Assembly: GCA_910584485.1 (NCBI GenBank)
Contig: CAJUAV010000002.1
Span: forward strand, 186,001-250,000
Direction of reading: 5' to 3'
DNA length: 64,000 bases
Source: an uncultured Alistipes sp.
Lineage (GTDB): Bacteria; Bacteroidota; Bacteroidia; Bacteroidales; Rikenellaceae
The notes beneath the pieces are model-generated. The model searched no databases. It worked only from the letters and a program-made list of their open reading frames with translations, and had not been told where the DNA came from. Below, in pieces: positions 43,909 to 52,862 of this stretch. How positions within the stretch are numbered: position 1 is the first letter of the stretch; every line of letters starts with the position of its first letter. The position numbers were made by a program, and so were the translations under genes.

Positions 43909-44817
43909 CTACCGCACCTCTTCGGCGGGCGTTTCATCCGCCTCGGAGGGGAGTTGCAGTTCGCCCTCCTCGTCGGCATGGCGGTAGAGCGACTCCTCGT
44001 GCTCGCGGATCACCTGCTGCTGCCGCTGGTTGAAGAGCACGCGGCGGATCGTCGGCCGCAGCCGCTCGAGCGGCACCGCGTCGCCCGCCCGCCGCACGGC
44101 GTCGATGCGGAAATAGTAGACCGATCCGTCGTCGGCCATCTCCTGCACGCCGCTGCGGGCGAGCAGCCCGTCGTAGCTCTGCGAACGGACCGTCGGCAGC
44201 AGGCTCAAGAAATCGGCGTAGTCGATCCACTCCTCGGAGCGGTCCGTCAGGTCGCATTCGTTCTTCAGGCAGCTGTCGTGCAGATCCTGCCGCCGCGCAG
44301 GGGCGTCGGAGGCGAGCAGTTCGCGCAGGCGCCGCTTCTGGCGGTACTCCTTCGGAATGCGCACCACGCTGCCGCGCACGATCGTGCGGTCGAGTTTGAA
44401 ATCGGCCTTGTGGGCGTCGTAGTAGGCGGCCACCTCCGCCTCCGTATAGGTCGTGTCGACCAGGCGGTCGACGTAAAACTGTTCGAGCCGGCGGATCAGC
44501 AGCGACTGGCGATACTCCTCGACCTTACGGTCGATCTCCGCCTCGTCGGAGGAGAAGAGCTGTTCGGCCTCCTGCAGCTTGAGCTGACGGCGCACCCAGC
44601 GGTCGACCAGCACGCGTGCGTAGGCGGTGCTGTCGGCCGACGAAAGCCCCTCGGGGAGCGTGCGGCGCAGCTCGCTCGCGAAGAGTTCGCTTTCGCCCAC
44701 GCGCGCCAGGGGCCGCTCGCCGAAATAGCGCGGCAGCTCCCGACAGGCCGTCTGCACGAGCAGCAGCGACAGGAGCAGCGCGAACGAACGGACGATATGT
44801 CGGCGACGAAGGCACAT
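43909..44817 (-). CDS. SurA-like lipoprotein lacking a clear rotamase domain
   Basis: From MCLRRRHIVRSFALLLSLLLVQTAC (Cys25 lipobox) this 302-residue protein is lipid-anchored. The N-terminal region (about 35-170; LARVGESELFASELRRTLPE, RWVRRQLKLQEAEQLF, EAEVAAYYDAHKADFKL) resembles the SurA/PpiC helical chaperone domain. The C-terminal part (about 180-290) has only a weak trace of a parvulin fold. It probably assists outer-membrane protein folding beside SurA, whose gene lies downstream on the same strand. A start further upstream is open but overlaps the -7 box. Confidence 0.75.
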   Translation of the reverse strand: MCLRRRHIVRSFALLLSLLLVQTACRELPRYFGERPLARVGESELFASELRRTLPEGLSSADSTAYARVLVDRWVRRQLKLQEAEQLFSSDEAEIDRKVEEYRQSLLIRRLEQFYVDRLVDTTYTEAEVAAYYDAHKADFKLDRTIVRGSVVRIPKEYRQKRRLRELLASDAPARRQDLHDSCLKNECDLTDRSEEWIDYADFLSLLPTVRSQSYDGLLARSGVQEMADDGSVYYFRIDAVRRAGDAVPLERLRPTIRRVLFNQRQQQVIREHEESLYRHADEEGELQLPSEADETPAEEVR

Positions 44818-44825
44818 AGAGGGGA

Positions 44826-44833
44826 CAAATATA
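44826..44833 (-). promoter_or_regulatory. Promoter -7 box of the SurA-like lipoprotein gene
   Basis: TATATTTG (minus strand) ends 8 nt before the ATG at 44817. No well-spaced TTTG is visible. A very short leader is implied. Confidence 0.45.
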
Positions 44834-44893
44834 GGACTTTTCGGGCAAATAACGGCAGCCGCGGGGAGTTTATTACGCGCGACCGCCTTTTTT

Positions 44894-45847
44894 TTACCGC
44901 TGCGTCCGCGTCCCGCCGCTCCGCTGCCGCATGCGGAAAAGGGCGCCCAGCGCACCGAGCGCGGCGACGGCCGCCGCCGCATAGCAGAGGGCGTAGAGCC
45001 ACATGCGGCCGCCGAGCAGCTCGGGCAGCGTACGGTCGCCGTAACCGCCGACGGTCAGCAGCCAGGCCAGCAGGTTGTGGGCCGCATGGAGCAGGATCGG
45101 AGCCCAGAGCGTCGCCGTGCGTTCGTAGACCCAGGCGAGGATCAGACCGAGGAAAAAGGCGTTGACCGCAGGAACAGGCTGCGCATGGATGATGCCGAAG
45201 AAGAGCGCCGAGAGCAGGCACGACGCCCCGACGCCGAAGCGTTCGCGCAGCGACCCGAAGAGGAAGCCGCGGCAGAGCCACTCCTCGAAGAGCGGGGCGA
45301 TCACCACCACCGCCGCGAAGGCCCACGGGCCGCGGCCGACGTTCTGGTCGGGGGCGGGCAACAGCGTATAGAGGGGCTCAAGCAGCACCGAGAGCGCGCA
45401 CATCAGCACGAAAGCCGCGCCGAGCAGCCGAAAGTCGAGACCGTGCAGGCCGTAGCCGATCCGCAGGCGCGGCGCACGGCGGCGGCTGCGGTACCAGAGG
45501 AAGGCGGCCGTCAGTACCGATAGAGAGAGAAAATTCGAGAGGGCCATGAGGCGGGCCCGCGCATAGGGATCGAGGTCGTCGAGGCCGCGCCCCGAGAGGA
45601 GCAGCACGACGATCGCCGCCAGTCCGACGGCGAACGAGACGACGAAGAAGAGGCCGAGCAGCACGAGCAGATCGGTCAGCGAGGGGAAGGGGGTCGCAGC
45701 CGGAGCGGCGGGATTCGAGGCATTCGCTGCGGTGTTCGAAGCGGTGTTCGCGGCTGCGGCAGCCGCGTTCGGTGCGGAGGCGGCAGCGTTCGGTGCGGAG
45801 GCGGCAGCGGTCTGCTCGCGCGAAATGTCGGGATTCGTTTCCTGCAT
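44894..45847 (-). CDS. CPBP family intramembrane metalloprotease
   Basis: The 317-residue protein has a low-complexity Ala/Asn/Pro N-terminus (ASAPNAA repeated twice, residues about 15-52) followed by about eight membrane helices. The CPBP (Abi/CAAX protease) motifs are intact: Glu188-Glu189 and Arg193 in FEEWLCRGFLFG, His221 in FGIIHAQP and HAAHN. Members cleave membrane-embedded substrates or process exported peptides; the substrate is unknown here. Its upstream region carries a tandem array of promoter cassettes pointing at it. Confidence 0.9.
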   Translation of the reverse strand: MQETNPDISREQTAAASAPNAAASAPNAAAAAANTASNTAANASNPAAPAATPFPSLTDLLVLLGLFFVVSFAVGLAAIVVLLLSGRGLDDLDPYARARLMALSNFLSLSVLTAAFLWYRSRRRAPRLRIGYGLHGLDFRLLGAAFVLMCALSVLLEPLYTLLPAPDQNVGRGPWAFAAVVVIAPLFEEWLCRGFLFGSLRERFGVGASCLLSALFFGIIHAQPVPAVNAFFLGLILAWVYERTATLWAPILLHAAHNLLAWLLTVGGYGDRTLPELLGGRMWLYALCYAAAAVAALGALGALFRMRQRSGGTRTQR

Positions 45848-46003
45848 GGTTCGTTCGTTTTACGGGTGAGGCCTAACCGCAGGCCCCGCGGGGCGGACGG
45901 GCGGTACACGGCCGGTTTTGTCACTGCGGCCGTGGGCGGCAGCGGCCGTTGCGGCTGCCGATCGGAGGCTCCGACGACGGCGCAAGGCGACGGCTCGCTA
46001 TGG

Positions 46004-46270
46004 CAAAGATACGGATAAGCCGAGAGCAAATGCAAATTTATTTGCGATTTGCCGAGGCGGAGTATCTTGGGCGCAGCCAAAGATACGGATAAGCGGGAGG
46101 GGGTTTGTTTCTGCCGAGGCGGAGTATCTTGGGCGCAGCCAAAGATACGAATAAGCAAGAGCAAAAACAAGTTCGCTTGCATTTTGCCGAGCGGCAGTAT
46201 CTTGGGCGCAGCCAAAGACGGATAAGCGGAGAGCATACACTCGCCTGCCTGCGTTTTGTCGGGCGAAACG
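46004..46270 (-). repeat. Tandem array of four promoter-bearing repeat cassettes
   Basis: Units start at 46004 (74 bp), 46078 (62 bp), 46140 (73 bp) and 46213 (partial, diverged). Each begins CAAAGATACG-ATAAGC, has a variable dyad core (for example GCAAATTTATTTGC in unit 1) and ends GCCGAGGCGGAGTATCTTGG then GCGCAGC. On the minus strand units 1-3 carry TATCTTTG; in unit 1 (46004-46011) a TTTG lies at 46033-46036 with a 21-bp spacer. Unit 4 has lost the TA of the box. The array points at the CPBP gene, 150 bp away. The same cassette, inverted, is found at 55738-55957. Confidence 0.85.
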
Positions 46271-46334
46271 ATCCGAAGCAAAGTTAAAGATATGCAAATT
46301 TCGGATACGGCTATGTTTTTTCGGGGATTTTGTG

Positions 46335-46342
46335 TAAATTTG
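46335..46342 (+). promoter_or_regulatory. Promoter -7 box of parA
   Basis: TAAATTTG fits TAnnTTTG, 34 nt before the parA start. A good -33 element is not seen. Confidence 0.45.
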
Positions 46343-46376
46343 TCCCGTTTTGTAACCGATCATTCCGACTTCAATT

Positions 46377-47171
46377 ATGGCAAAAGTCATCGCATTGGCC
46401 AACCAGAAGGGAGGCGTGGGAAAGACGACGACGGCGATCAACCTCGCGGCGTCGCTCGCCCTGCTCGGCAAGCGGGTGTTGCTGCTCGACGCCGACCCGC
46501 AGGCCAACGCCACCTCGGGGCTCGGCTTCGATATCAACCTCGAAGGCATCTACGAGTGCATCACGGGGGTGCGGCGCGCCGAGGAGGTGATCCTGCGCAG
46601 CGAACAGATCCCCACCCTGCGGCTGCTCCCCTCGTCGATCGACCTGGTGGCGGCCGATGCCGAATTGCCCAAGATGGCGGACGGCCACCGCGTCATGAAA
46701 CGCATCGTCGACAGCGTGCGCGACGACTACGACTACGTCTTCATCGACTGCTCGCCCTCGCTCGGCTACACGACCGTCAACATCCTGACGGCCGCCGACT
46801 CGGTGCTGATCCCCGTGCAGTGCGAATACCTCGCCCTCGAAGGGCTCTCGAAGCTCTTGAGCACGATCCGCAAGGTGCAGTCGTCGCTCAACCCCTCGCT
46901 CGCGATCGAAGGCTTCGTGCTGACGATGTACATGCGCAACCGCCTCAACAACCAGGTCGTCACGGAGGTCCGCAACCACTTCGGCCCCCTGGCCTACGAC
47001 ACGATCATCCAGCGCAACATCCGCCTCGGCGAGGCCCCCTCGCACGGCAAGCCCGTCATCCTCTACGATGCCGCGGCCGCCGGTGCGGTGAGCTACCTGA
47101 CGCTGGCGCGCGAATTTCTCAAGCGCAACCACGCGACCGCGGCCGGCGATCCGGCCGTCGCCGCACAATAA
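46377..47171 (+). CDS. parA: ParA/Soj chromosome-partitioning ATPase
   Basis: The 264-residue protein has the deviant Walker A motif NQKGGVGKTTT (Lys11 and Lys16), Walker A' DADPQANATSGLG and Walker B VFIDCSPSLG. ParA forms ATP-dependent dimers on DNA that move ParB-bound origins. It is followed 83 bp later by parB, as in most chromosomal par loci. No parS palindrome was recognised by eye in this window. Confidence 0.95.
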   Translation: MAKVIALANQKGGVGKTTTAINLAASLALLGKRVLLLDADPQANATSGLGFDINLEGIYECITGVRRAEEVILRSEQIPTLRLLPSSIDLVAADAELPKMADGHRVMKRIVDSVRDDYDYVFIDCSPSLGYTTVNILTAADSVLIPVQCEYLALEGLSKLLSTIRKVQSSLNPSLAIEGFVLTMYMRNRLNNQVVTEVRNHFGPLAYDTIIQRNIRLGEAPSHGKPVILYDAAAAGAVSYLTLAREFLKRNHATAAGDPAVAAQ

Positions 47172-47254
47172 ACCACGGCCGTCCGCCGTTCGCCGCACGA
47201 CCGCGGCAGCGGCGCCGCCAACGGACGGCTTCACCCGAAAAAACGCAATACGAC

Positions 47255-48130
47255 ATGAAATCACCGAAGGGACTGGGACGCGGGCTGGACGCCATTTTCG
47301 GCGCCGAAGGGCTCGATCTGAAGAGCAAGCCGATGGGCGAGACGGCCGAAATCGACATCGACCGCATCGTGCCCAACCCGACGCAGCCGCGCAAGGAGTT
47401 CGACGAGGAGGCCCTCGACGAGCTGGCCGAATCGATCCGTCAGTTAGGCATCATCCAGCCCCTCACGGTCCGCAAGGGCGCCGACGGCCGCTACGTCCTG
47501 ATCAGCGGCGAACGCCGCTGGCGCGCCGCCCGACGGGCGGGGCTCGCAGCGCTGCCGGTCTACATCCGCGAGGTCGACGACGAGAACCTGCACGCGATGG
47601 CCCTCGTCGAAAACATCCAGCGTCAGGACCTCAACGCCATCGAAATCGCCCTCGGCCTGCAACGCCTCATCGAGGAGTGCCACCTGACGCAGGAGGCCCT
47701 CTCGCAGAAGGTGGGTAAGAACCGTTCGTCGGTAGCCAACTACCTGCGTCTGCTGAAGCTTCCCGACGAGCTGCAGCTCGCCCTCAAGGAAGGGCTCGTC
47801 TCGATGGGCCACGCCAAGGCGATCGCGGGGCTTCCCGAGCGTGAGCAGCTGCGCATGCTGAAACGGATCCTCAAGAAAAACCTCTCGGTGCGCCAGACCG
47901 AGGAGCTCGTGCGCTCGCTCGCCGAGGCGGCCGAAGCGGCCCCCCGCACGGTCGAGGAGGAGGAGTACCCCGAGAGCTACTCGCGCCTCGTCGAGCAGCT
48001 CGAGCGCCTCTTCACCTCCGAAATCGCCATCCGCCGCACGAAGAGCGGCGGCGGCCGCATCACGATCGACTTCACGGACGACGCCGAGATCGAACGCATC
48101 CTCGAACGGCTCAAAAGCGGCCGCGCCTGA
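47255..48130 (+). CDS. parB: ParB/Spo0J chromosome-partitioning protein
   Basis: The 291-residue protein has the N-terminal KGLGRGLDAIFG motif that contacts ParA and the CTP-binding ParB domain with GERRWRA (about 85-91) and ENIQRQDLN. The HTH region follows (LTQEALSQKVGKNRSSVANYLR). The C-terminus (about 235-291) should dimerise. It binds parS sites and slides as a clamp. It is co-transcribed with parA and the DUF5683 gene. Confidence 0.95.
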   Translation: MKSPKGLGRGLDAIFGAEGLDLKSKPMGETAEIDIDRIVPNPTQPRKEFDEEALDELAESIRQLGIIQPLTVRKGADGRYVLISGERRWRAARRAGLAALPVYIREVDDENLHAMALVENIQRQDLNAIEIALGLQRLIEECHLTQEALSQKVGKNRSSVANYLRLLKLPDELQLALKEGLVSMGHAKAIAGLPEREQLRMLKRILKKNLSVRQTEELVRSLAEAAEAAPRTVEEEEYPESYSRLVEQLERLFTSEIAIRRTKSGGGRITIDFTDDAEIERILERLKSGRA

Positions 48131-48150
48131 AACACCCCGACAGCCCGACC

Positions 48151-49323
48151 ATGAAACGCCTACGGCCGATCTTCCTCCTGCTGCTGACGCTGCCGCTCCT
48201 GACGGCCGCCCTGCCCGCCTCGGCGCAACACCTGCCGCGCGGACAGCGGACGATCATCCGCGGCGGCATGCGCCAACGTCCCGACTCGCTGCGGCTGCGC
48301 GCCGATTCGCTCCTCGAAAGGCGGCTGCGGGCCGAGGCCGACTCGCTCTTCACGGCCGATTTCCGCGCCGACTCGGCGATGCTCGCCCTGCACCGCACGG
48401 ACGACCTCGCGACGCTCGATTCGATCGCGCTGGCCGAATTCGAAACGGGCGGCATCCGCCGCGACTCGACCCGCCGCCTCTTCCGCAAGGGATGGTTCAT
48501 GCAGGATTCGATGGGCCTCTCGAAGGTCTGCTGGATGTCGGCCCTCGTACCGGGTTACGGACAGATCTACAACCGCCAGTACTGGAAGCTGCCGATCCTC
48601 TACGGCACGCTGGGTGCGGGACTGGCCCTCTACATCCACGAAAACAAGGTCTACAAACCGCTCAAGCGCACCTACGACGCCATGACGGACCGAAGCCTCG
48701 AACGCACCCCCGAGCTCGACGCCCTTCAGACGAAGATGATCCGCAGCAACACGCGGCGGCAGATCTACCTCGGCGTCACGATCGCCTCGTACATCTATTT
48801 CATCGGCGACGCGGCCGTGCAGTACGCCACGAACGACGTCTCGCACGTCAAAAAGGCGACGACGCTCGCCTGCATCTGCCCGGGTGCGGGACAGATCTAC
48901 AACAAGAGCTACTGGAAGGTGCCGTTCGTTATCGGCGGCTTCGCCACGCTCGCCTACTGCATCGACTGGAACAACCGCGGCTACCAGCGCTTCAAGAAGG
49001 CCTACTCGCTGCTGGCCGACTACGAGCAGCACCCCGACAAATACCCCGACGGGCCGACCGACGAGTTCCACGGCCGCTACTCCTCGACCTTTCTGCGCAA
49101 CCTGCGCAACAACTACCGCCGCAACCGCGACCTCTGCATCATCCTCACGGGCGGCATGTACATCCTCCAGATCATCGACGCGCACGTGGACGCCCACCTG
49201 CGCGACTACGACATATCGGACGACCTGACGATGAACATCGAACCGATGGTCGACTACACCTATATGCCGGCTTCGGGCGGTCATCGTCCCGTCGTCGGAT
49301 TCAACATGAGCCTCAATTTCTAA
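48151..49323 (+). CDS. DUF5683 family membrane protein
   Basis: The 390-residue protein has a signal peptide (FLLLLLTLPLLTAALPASAQ). A polar Arg/Asp/Ser-rich region (about 35-110) precedes two copies of a hydrophobic motif, PGYGQIYNRQYWKLPILYG (Pro134) and PGAGQIYNKSYWKVPFVIG (Pro244), each followed by membrane segments. This duplicated PGxGQIYN motif is characteristic of DUF5683. The function is unknown. Its place between parB and a lytic transglycosylase is commonly seen in Bacteroidales and suggests a link between segregation and cell-wall turnover. Confidence 0.85.
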   Translation: MKRLRPIFLLLLTLPLLTAALPASAQHLPRGQRTIIRGGMRQRPDSLRLRADSLLERRLRAEADSLFTADFRADSAMLALHRTDDLATLDSIALAEFETGGIRRDSTRRLFRKGWFMQDSMGLSKVCWMSALVPGYGQIYNRQYWKLPILYGTLGAGLALYIHENKVYKPLKRTYDAMTDRSLERTPELDALQTKMIRSNTRRQIYLGVTIASYIYFIGDAAVQYATNDVSHVKKATTLACICPGAGQIYNKSYWKVPFVIGGFATLAYCIDWNNRGYQRFKKAYSLLADYEQHPDKYPDGPTDEFHGRYSSTFLRNLRNNYRRNRDLCIILTGGMYILQIIDAHVDAHLRDYDISDDLTMNIEPMVDYTYMPASGGHRPVVGFNMSLNF

Positions 49324-49329
49324 CGCCCG

Positions 49330-50730
49330 ATGAAACGGATTCTCCTGCTGCTGCTCGCCGCGGCCTGCTGCCTCGATGCCGCCACCGCCGCCGATGCGGC
49401 CGACAAAGACAAGAAACGACGCCGCAAACGCGACCGCAAAACGGTCGTCGAGCAACCCGTGCCCGCACCCGTCACTGCCCCCCAGGTGTGCGAAACGCCT
49501 CCGGCCGACCTGCGTGCGACGGACTCCCTCCCCGCAGCCGAACCCGTGAACGACCTGACGCTGAAGATGACCGCCGAGCAGGCCGACTCGCTCGTCGCCG
49601 CCTGGCACGAATACCGTCAGGAGGTGCGCTACACCGACTTTTTCAACCGCTGCATCCTCGCCGACACGGTCCTCATCGAGGGCACCGACTCGGTGGCGCT
49701 GGCCCGCAAGGACGCCCTCTACGCAGGCCGCCTGCGCGACCTGGTCTCGCCCGTGCCCCTCGCCTACAACTACATCGTCCGCAACTCGGTCACGAACTAC
49801 GTCGAGCGCTACCCCGACATGACGGGGCGCATCCTGGGCTTGGCGCGCTGCTATTTCCCCTTCATCGAGGATGCTCTGCTGCGGGCGGGGCTGCCGATCG
49901 AGCTGCGCGCCCTGCCGATCATCGAATCGGCCCTCCAGGCGACCGCCGTGTCGCGCGCAGGAGCCGTGGGGCTGTGGCAGTTCATACCCTCGACGGGCAA
50001 GAGCTACGGACTGGAGATCAACTCGCTGGTCGACGAACGCCGCGACCCGATCCGCGCCACGGAGGCCGCCTGCCACTTTCTGAAGGACCTCTACACGATC
50101 TTCGGCGACTGGACGCTGGCCATCGCCGCTTACAACTGCGGCCCGGGCAACGTCTCGAAGGCGATCGCCCGCTCGGGAGGGCGCAGCTTCTGGGAGATCT
50201 ACGACTACCTGCCGCGCGAGACGCGCGGCTACGTCCCCGCCTTCATCGGGGCCACCTACGCCTTCAACTACCACCGCCAGCACGGCATCGAGCCCGTCGA
50301 ACCGCCCATTCCGCTGGCCGTCGACACGATCCGCGTGAACCGCATCCTGCACCTCGAACAGATCGCCTCGACGATCGACGTACCGATGGAGACGCTGCGG
50401 ATGCTCAACCCGCAATACCGGCTCGACATCATCCCCGCCTCGACGCGCCCCTACACGCTGGTGCTGCCGCAGCGCAACATCGCCCAGTACATCGCCCGCG
50501 AGGAGGAGATCATGGCCAAGGATTCGCTCTATCTGAAGGAGTACCTGAATCCGGTCAACCTCGACAAGAAGCGTCAGGAGCGCGCCTCGACCGTCTACCG
50601 CATCAAGAACGGCGACACGCTGGGCGGCATCGCCCGCCGCCACGGCGTGACGGTCAAGCAGCTGATGCGCTGGAACAACCTGCGCAGCGACCGCATCCGT
50701 GCGGGGCAGCGGCTGCGCATCGAAAAGTAA
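49330..50730 (+). CDS. MltD-like lytic transglycosylase with LysM domain
   Basis: The 466-residue exported enzyme cleaves peptidoglycan glycan strands. The signal peptide is MKRILLLLLAAACCLDAATA. The SLT domain (about 185-310) has the catalytic Glu199 in LPIIESALQ, AGAVGLWQFIPSTGKSYGL and AIAAYNCGPGNVSKAI. A C-terminal LysM motif (about 420-464; VYRIKNGDTLGGIARRHGVT) binds peptidoglycan. Only one LysM is clear. It lies 6 bp after the DUF5683 gene and 4 bp before mnmE. Confidence 0.92.
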   Translation: MKRILLLLLAAACCLDAATAADAADKDKKRRRKRDRKTVVEQPVPAPVTAPQVCETPPADLRATDSLPAAEPVNDLTLKMTAEQADSLVAAWHEYRQEVRYTDFFNRCILADTVLIEGTDSVALARKDALYAGRLRDLVSPVPLAYNYIVRNSVTNYVERYPDMTGRILGLARCYFPFIEDALLRAGLPIELRALPIIESALQATAVSRAGAVGLWQFIPSTGKSYGLEINSLVDERRDPIRATEAACHFLKDLYTIFGDWTLAIAAYNCGPGNVSKAIARSGGRSFWEIYDYLPRETRGYVPAFIGATYAFNYHRQHGIEPVEPPIPLAVDTIRVNRILHLEQIASTIDVPMETLRMLNPQYRLDIIPASTRPYTLVLPQRNIAQYIAREEEIMAKDSLYLKEYLNPVNLDKKRQERASTVYRIKNGDTLGGIARRHGVTVKQLMRWNNLRSDRIRAGQRLRIEK

Positions 50731-50734
50731 TCCG

Positions 50735-52135
50735 ATGTTCACCGAAACGGATACGATCGTCGCCCCGGCCACGGCCGTCGGCGGCGCATTGGCCGTGATC
50801 CGCGTGGCGGGTCCCGCGGCCGTGGCCGTGGCCGACCGCCTCTTCCGTGCGCGGCGTCCGCTCGCCGATGCGGCGGGGGGCACGGCGCACTACGGCACGA
50901 TCCGCGACGGCAAACGCGTCGTGGACGAGGCGGTGGCGACCCTCTTTCGGGCACCCCGCTCCTACACGGGCGAAGATACGGTCGAATTTTCCTGCCACGG
51001 CTCCTCCTACGTCGTAGCGGAGCTCCTGCGGCTGGCAATCGCCGCGGGGGCCCGCATGGCCGAGCCGGGCGAGTTCACCCGACGCGCCTACCTGAACGGC
51101 AAACTCGACCTCTCGCAGGCCGAGGCGGTAGCCGACCTGATCGCCGCCTCGTCGCGCACGGCTCATGCGCTGGCGACGAACCAGCTGCGCGGCGGCTACT
51201 CGTCGGCGCTCGACGCGCTGCGCGAGCGGCTGGTGCACCTGGCGGCGATGCTGGAACTGGAGCTCGATTTCGGCGAAGAGGAGGTCGCCTTCGCCGACCG
51301 CCGCGAGCTCGACGCCCTGCTGGAGGCGATCGAGCGCGAGACGGAGCGGCTGTGCGGCTCGTTCGCCCTCGGCAACGCCCTCAAGGAGGGGATCGCCGTG
51401 GCGATCGTCGGAGCGCCGAACGTCGGCAAGTCGACGCTGCTCAACCGCCTGCTGGAGGAGGACCGCGCGATGGTCTCGGAGATCGCGGGAACGACGCGCG
51501 ACGTGATCGAGGAGCGCCTGACGATCGACGGCGTGCTCTTCCGCCTGCTCGACACGGCGGGCATCCGCCGCACGGAGGACCGCCTCGAACGGATGGGCAT
51601 CGAGCGGACCCTGCGCAGCCTCGAACGGGCGCAGATCGTCGTGCGGATGATCGATGCGACGACGCTCGGCACGGGCCCCATTCCGCCGCCCGATTTCCCG
51701 CTGCGCCCCGACCAGCGGCTGCTGACGGTGCTGAACAAGATCGACGCCCTCGACCGCGACGCGAACCGCTCGGCGGAAAAACGGCCTCCGACAACGGCTC
51801 GCCCGACAACGGAAGACGACGTGATTCCGATGGCGGCACGCCGCGGCGAAGGCGTGGAACTGCTGCGCCGGGCCCTGCGTGCCGCCGTTCCGACCGAAGG
51901 GTTGGAGGAGGGGGCGACGGTCGTTTCGTCGGCCCGCCATCACGCCGCCCTCACCGAAGCCCGCACGGCGCTCGCCCGAGCCCGCCGCGGCCTTGCGGAG
52001 AAGCTCCCGACCGACCTGTTGAGCGAAGAGATCCGTTCGGTCGCCGCGGCCCTCGCCACGATCACGGGCCGCGGCGCCATCCTGCCCGACGAGGTGCTGC
52101 AACACATCTTTTCGAAGTTCTGCATCGGAAAGTAG
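50735..52135 (+). CDS. mnmE: tRNA uridine-5-carboxymethylaminomethyl modification GTPase MnmE
   Basis: MnmE works with MnmG to modify U34 of several tRNAs. The 466-residue protein has the N-terminal tetrahydrofolate-binding domain (TDTIVAPATAVGGALAVIRV; YTGEDTVEFSCHG; GEFTRRAYLNGKLDLSQAEA). An embedded G domain contains G1 GAPNVGKST (about 226-234), DTAGIR and NKID, and the invariant C-terminal FCIGK with Cys463 is present. The start MFTETDTIVAP at 50735 is preferred over an upstream in-frame start. Its 3' end matches the site used by SGI1-type islands, and an imperfect copy lies at 52863-52880. Confidence 0.95.
   Translation: MFTETDTIVAPATAVGGALAVIRVAGPAAVAVADRLFRARRPLADAAGGTAHYGTIRDGKRVVDEAVATLFRAPRSYTGEDTVEFSCHGSSYVVAELLRLAIAAGARMAEPGEFTRRAYLNGKLDLSQAEAVADLIAASSRTAHALATNQLRGGYSSALDALRERLVHLAAMLELELDFGEEEVAFADRRELDALLEAIERETERLCGSFALGNALKEGIAVAIVGAPNVGKSTLLNRLLEEDRAMVSEIAGTTRDVIEERLTIDGVLFRLLDTAGIRRTEDRLERMGIERTLRSLERAQIVVRMIDATTLGTGPIPPPDFPLRPDQRLLTVLNKIDALDRDANRSAEKRPPTTARPTTEDDVIPMAARRGEGVELLRRALRAAVPTEGLEEGATVVSSARHHAALTEARTALARARRGLAEKLPTDLLSEEIRSVAAALATITGRGAILPDEVLQHIFSKFCIGK
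52118..52135 (+). other. mnmE 3'-end site, left att-like repeat
   Basis: TTCTGCATCGGAAAGTAG encodes the last residues FCIGK and the stop of mnmE. It matches, at 13 of 18 positions, the segment at 52863-52880. Together they bound a visibly AT-richer 727-bp segment. In Proteobacteria this is the integration site of SGI1-type islands. Confidence 0.55.
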
Positions 52136-52273
52136 GAAATACAGCCATATGGGACTCAATTAGCGACAAAGCAATCATTAAAACATTATATAAACTGATT
52201 TTAATCAACGCATTTGTTGATAGTTTATTGCTTGAAAATATTTAAGCAACAAGAACAATCAAAGACATTAAAA

Positions 52274-52777
52274 ATGAAGTTTAAGACGATTTTAAGTAGA
52301 CTGACTGGATTAAGTTGCCCTATTTTTGGCGTATCTTGGAATCCTTCCGAAGATGAAACTACTATTGCGACACGAATCATTCGGAATTTGGAGAATAAAC
52401 GGGTATTATTTAATCCCAGTGAAATGGAATCTCCCTCGTATTGTGTCGCATCTACCATTCAAATAAGGGAATATCTAACATCCGAAATGCAAAATATGAA
52501 CGCAGATTCAATGTTATTTGAATATACTAAAGCAATGAGGATAGCTGCTCGTAAATTTACCGACAGAATGGAATTTAAAAGAGATAAAGACTTTTTGTGC
52601 AATGCTCGACATTGGGATCATTGGGCAAGCTGGACTTTTGCGTCTGCATTAGGGGAAATGCGAGGAACCTTTGGTAATATGATTGCTCAAATTGCTGCCG
52701 CATACGGATTGGATGTCGAAGATGATTTAGCTACAATTATCCCCGGTTCAGAGAAAAACAACACTTCTAAAATTTAG
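52274..52777 (+). CDS. Small accessory protein of unknown function (possibly DUF6650-like)
   Basis: The 167-residue protein starts at MKFKTILSRLTGLSCPIFGV. It is soluble, with WNPSEDETTIATRIIRNLEN, RVLFNPSEMESPSYCVASTI and helical EYLTSEMQNMNADSMLF and ALGEMRGTFGNMIAQIAAAY segments. It resembles, from memory, the DUF6650 family of unknown function; this is uncertain. Its AT-rich codons contrast strongly with mnmE upstream, and it is the only gene between two copies of the mnmE 3' end. It is most likely horizontally acquired cargo, possibly defensive, but no function can be assigned. Confidence 0.7.
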   Translation: MKFKTILSRLTGLSCPIFGVSWNPSEDETTIATRIIRNLENKRVLFNPSEMESPSYCVASTIQIREYLTSEMQNMNADSMLFEYTKAMRIAARKFTDRMEFKRDKDFLCNARHWDHWASWTFASALGEMRGTFGNMIAQIAAAYGLDVEDDLATIIPGSEKNNTSKI

Positions 52778-52862
52778 AAAATTTTGTTGTTGATTATTGT
52801 TCGGAAGAGTATACTATAAATGTCAGTTGTATTACTAATAATATAACACCTAATTTTTCAAA

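Noticed and set aside
46004..46270. Possible CRISPR array
   Set aside because: Repeats are long (62-74 bp), not separated by uniform unique spacers, and no cas gene is in the window; the promoter motif explains the conserved part better.
46300..47255. parS site near parA/parB
   Set aside because: No TGTTTCACGTGAAACA-like or related 16-bp palindrome could be recognised by eye; a pattern search would be needed.
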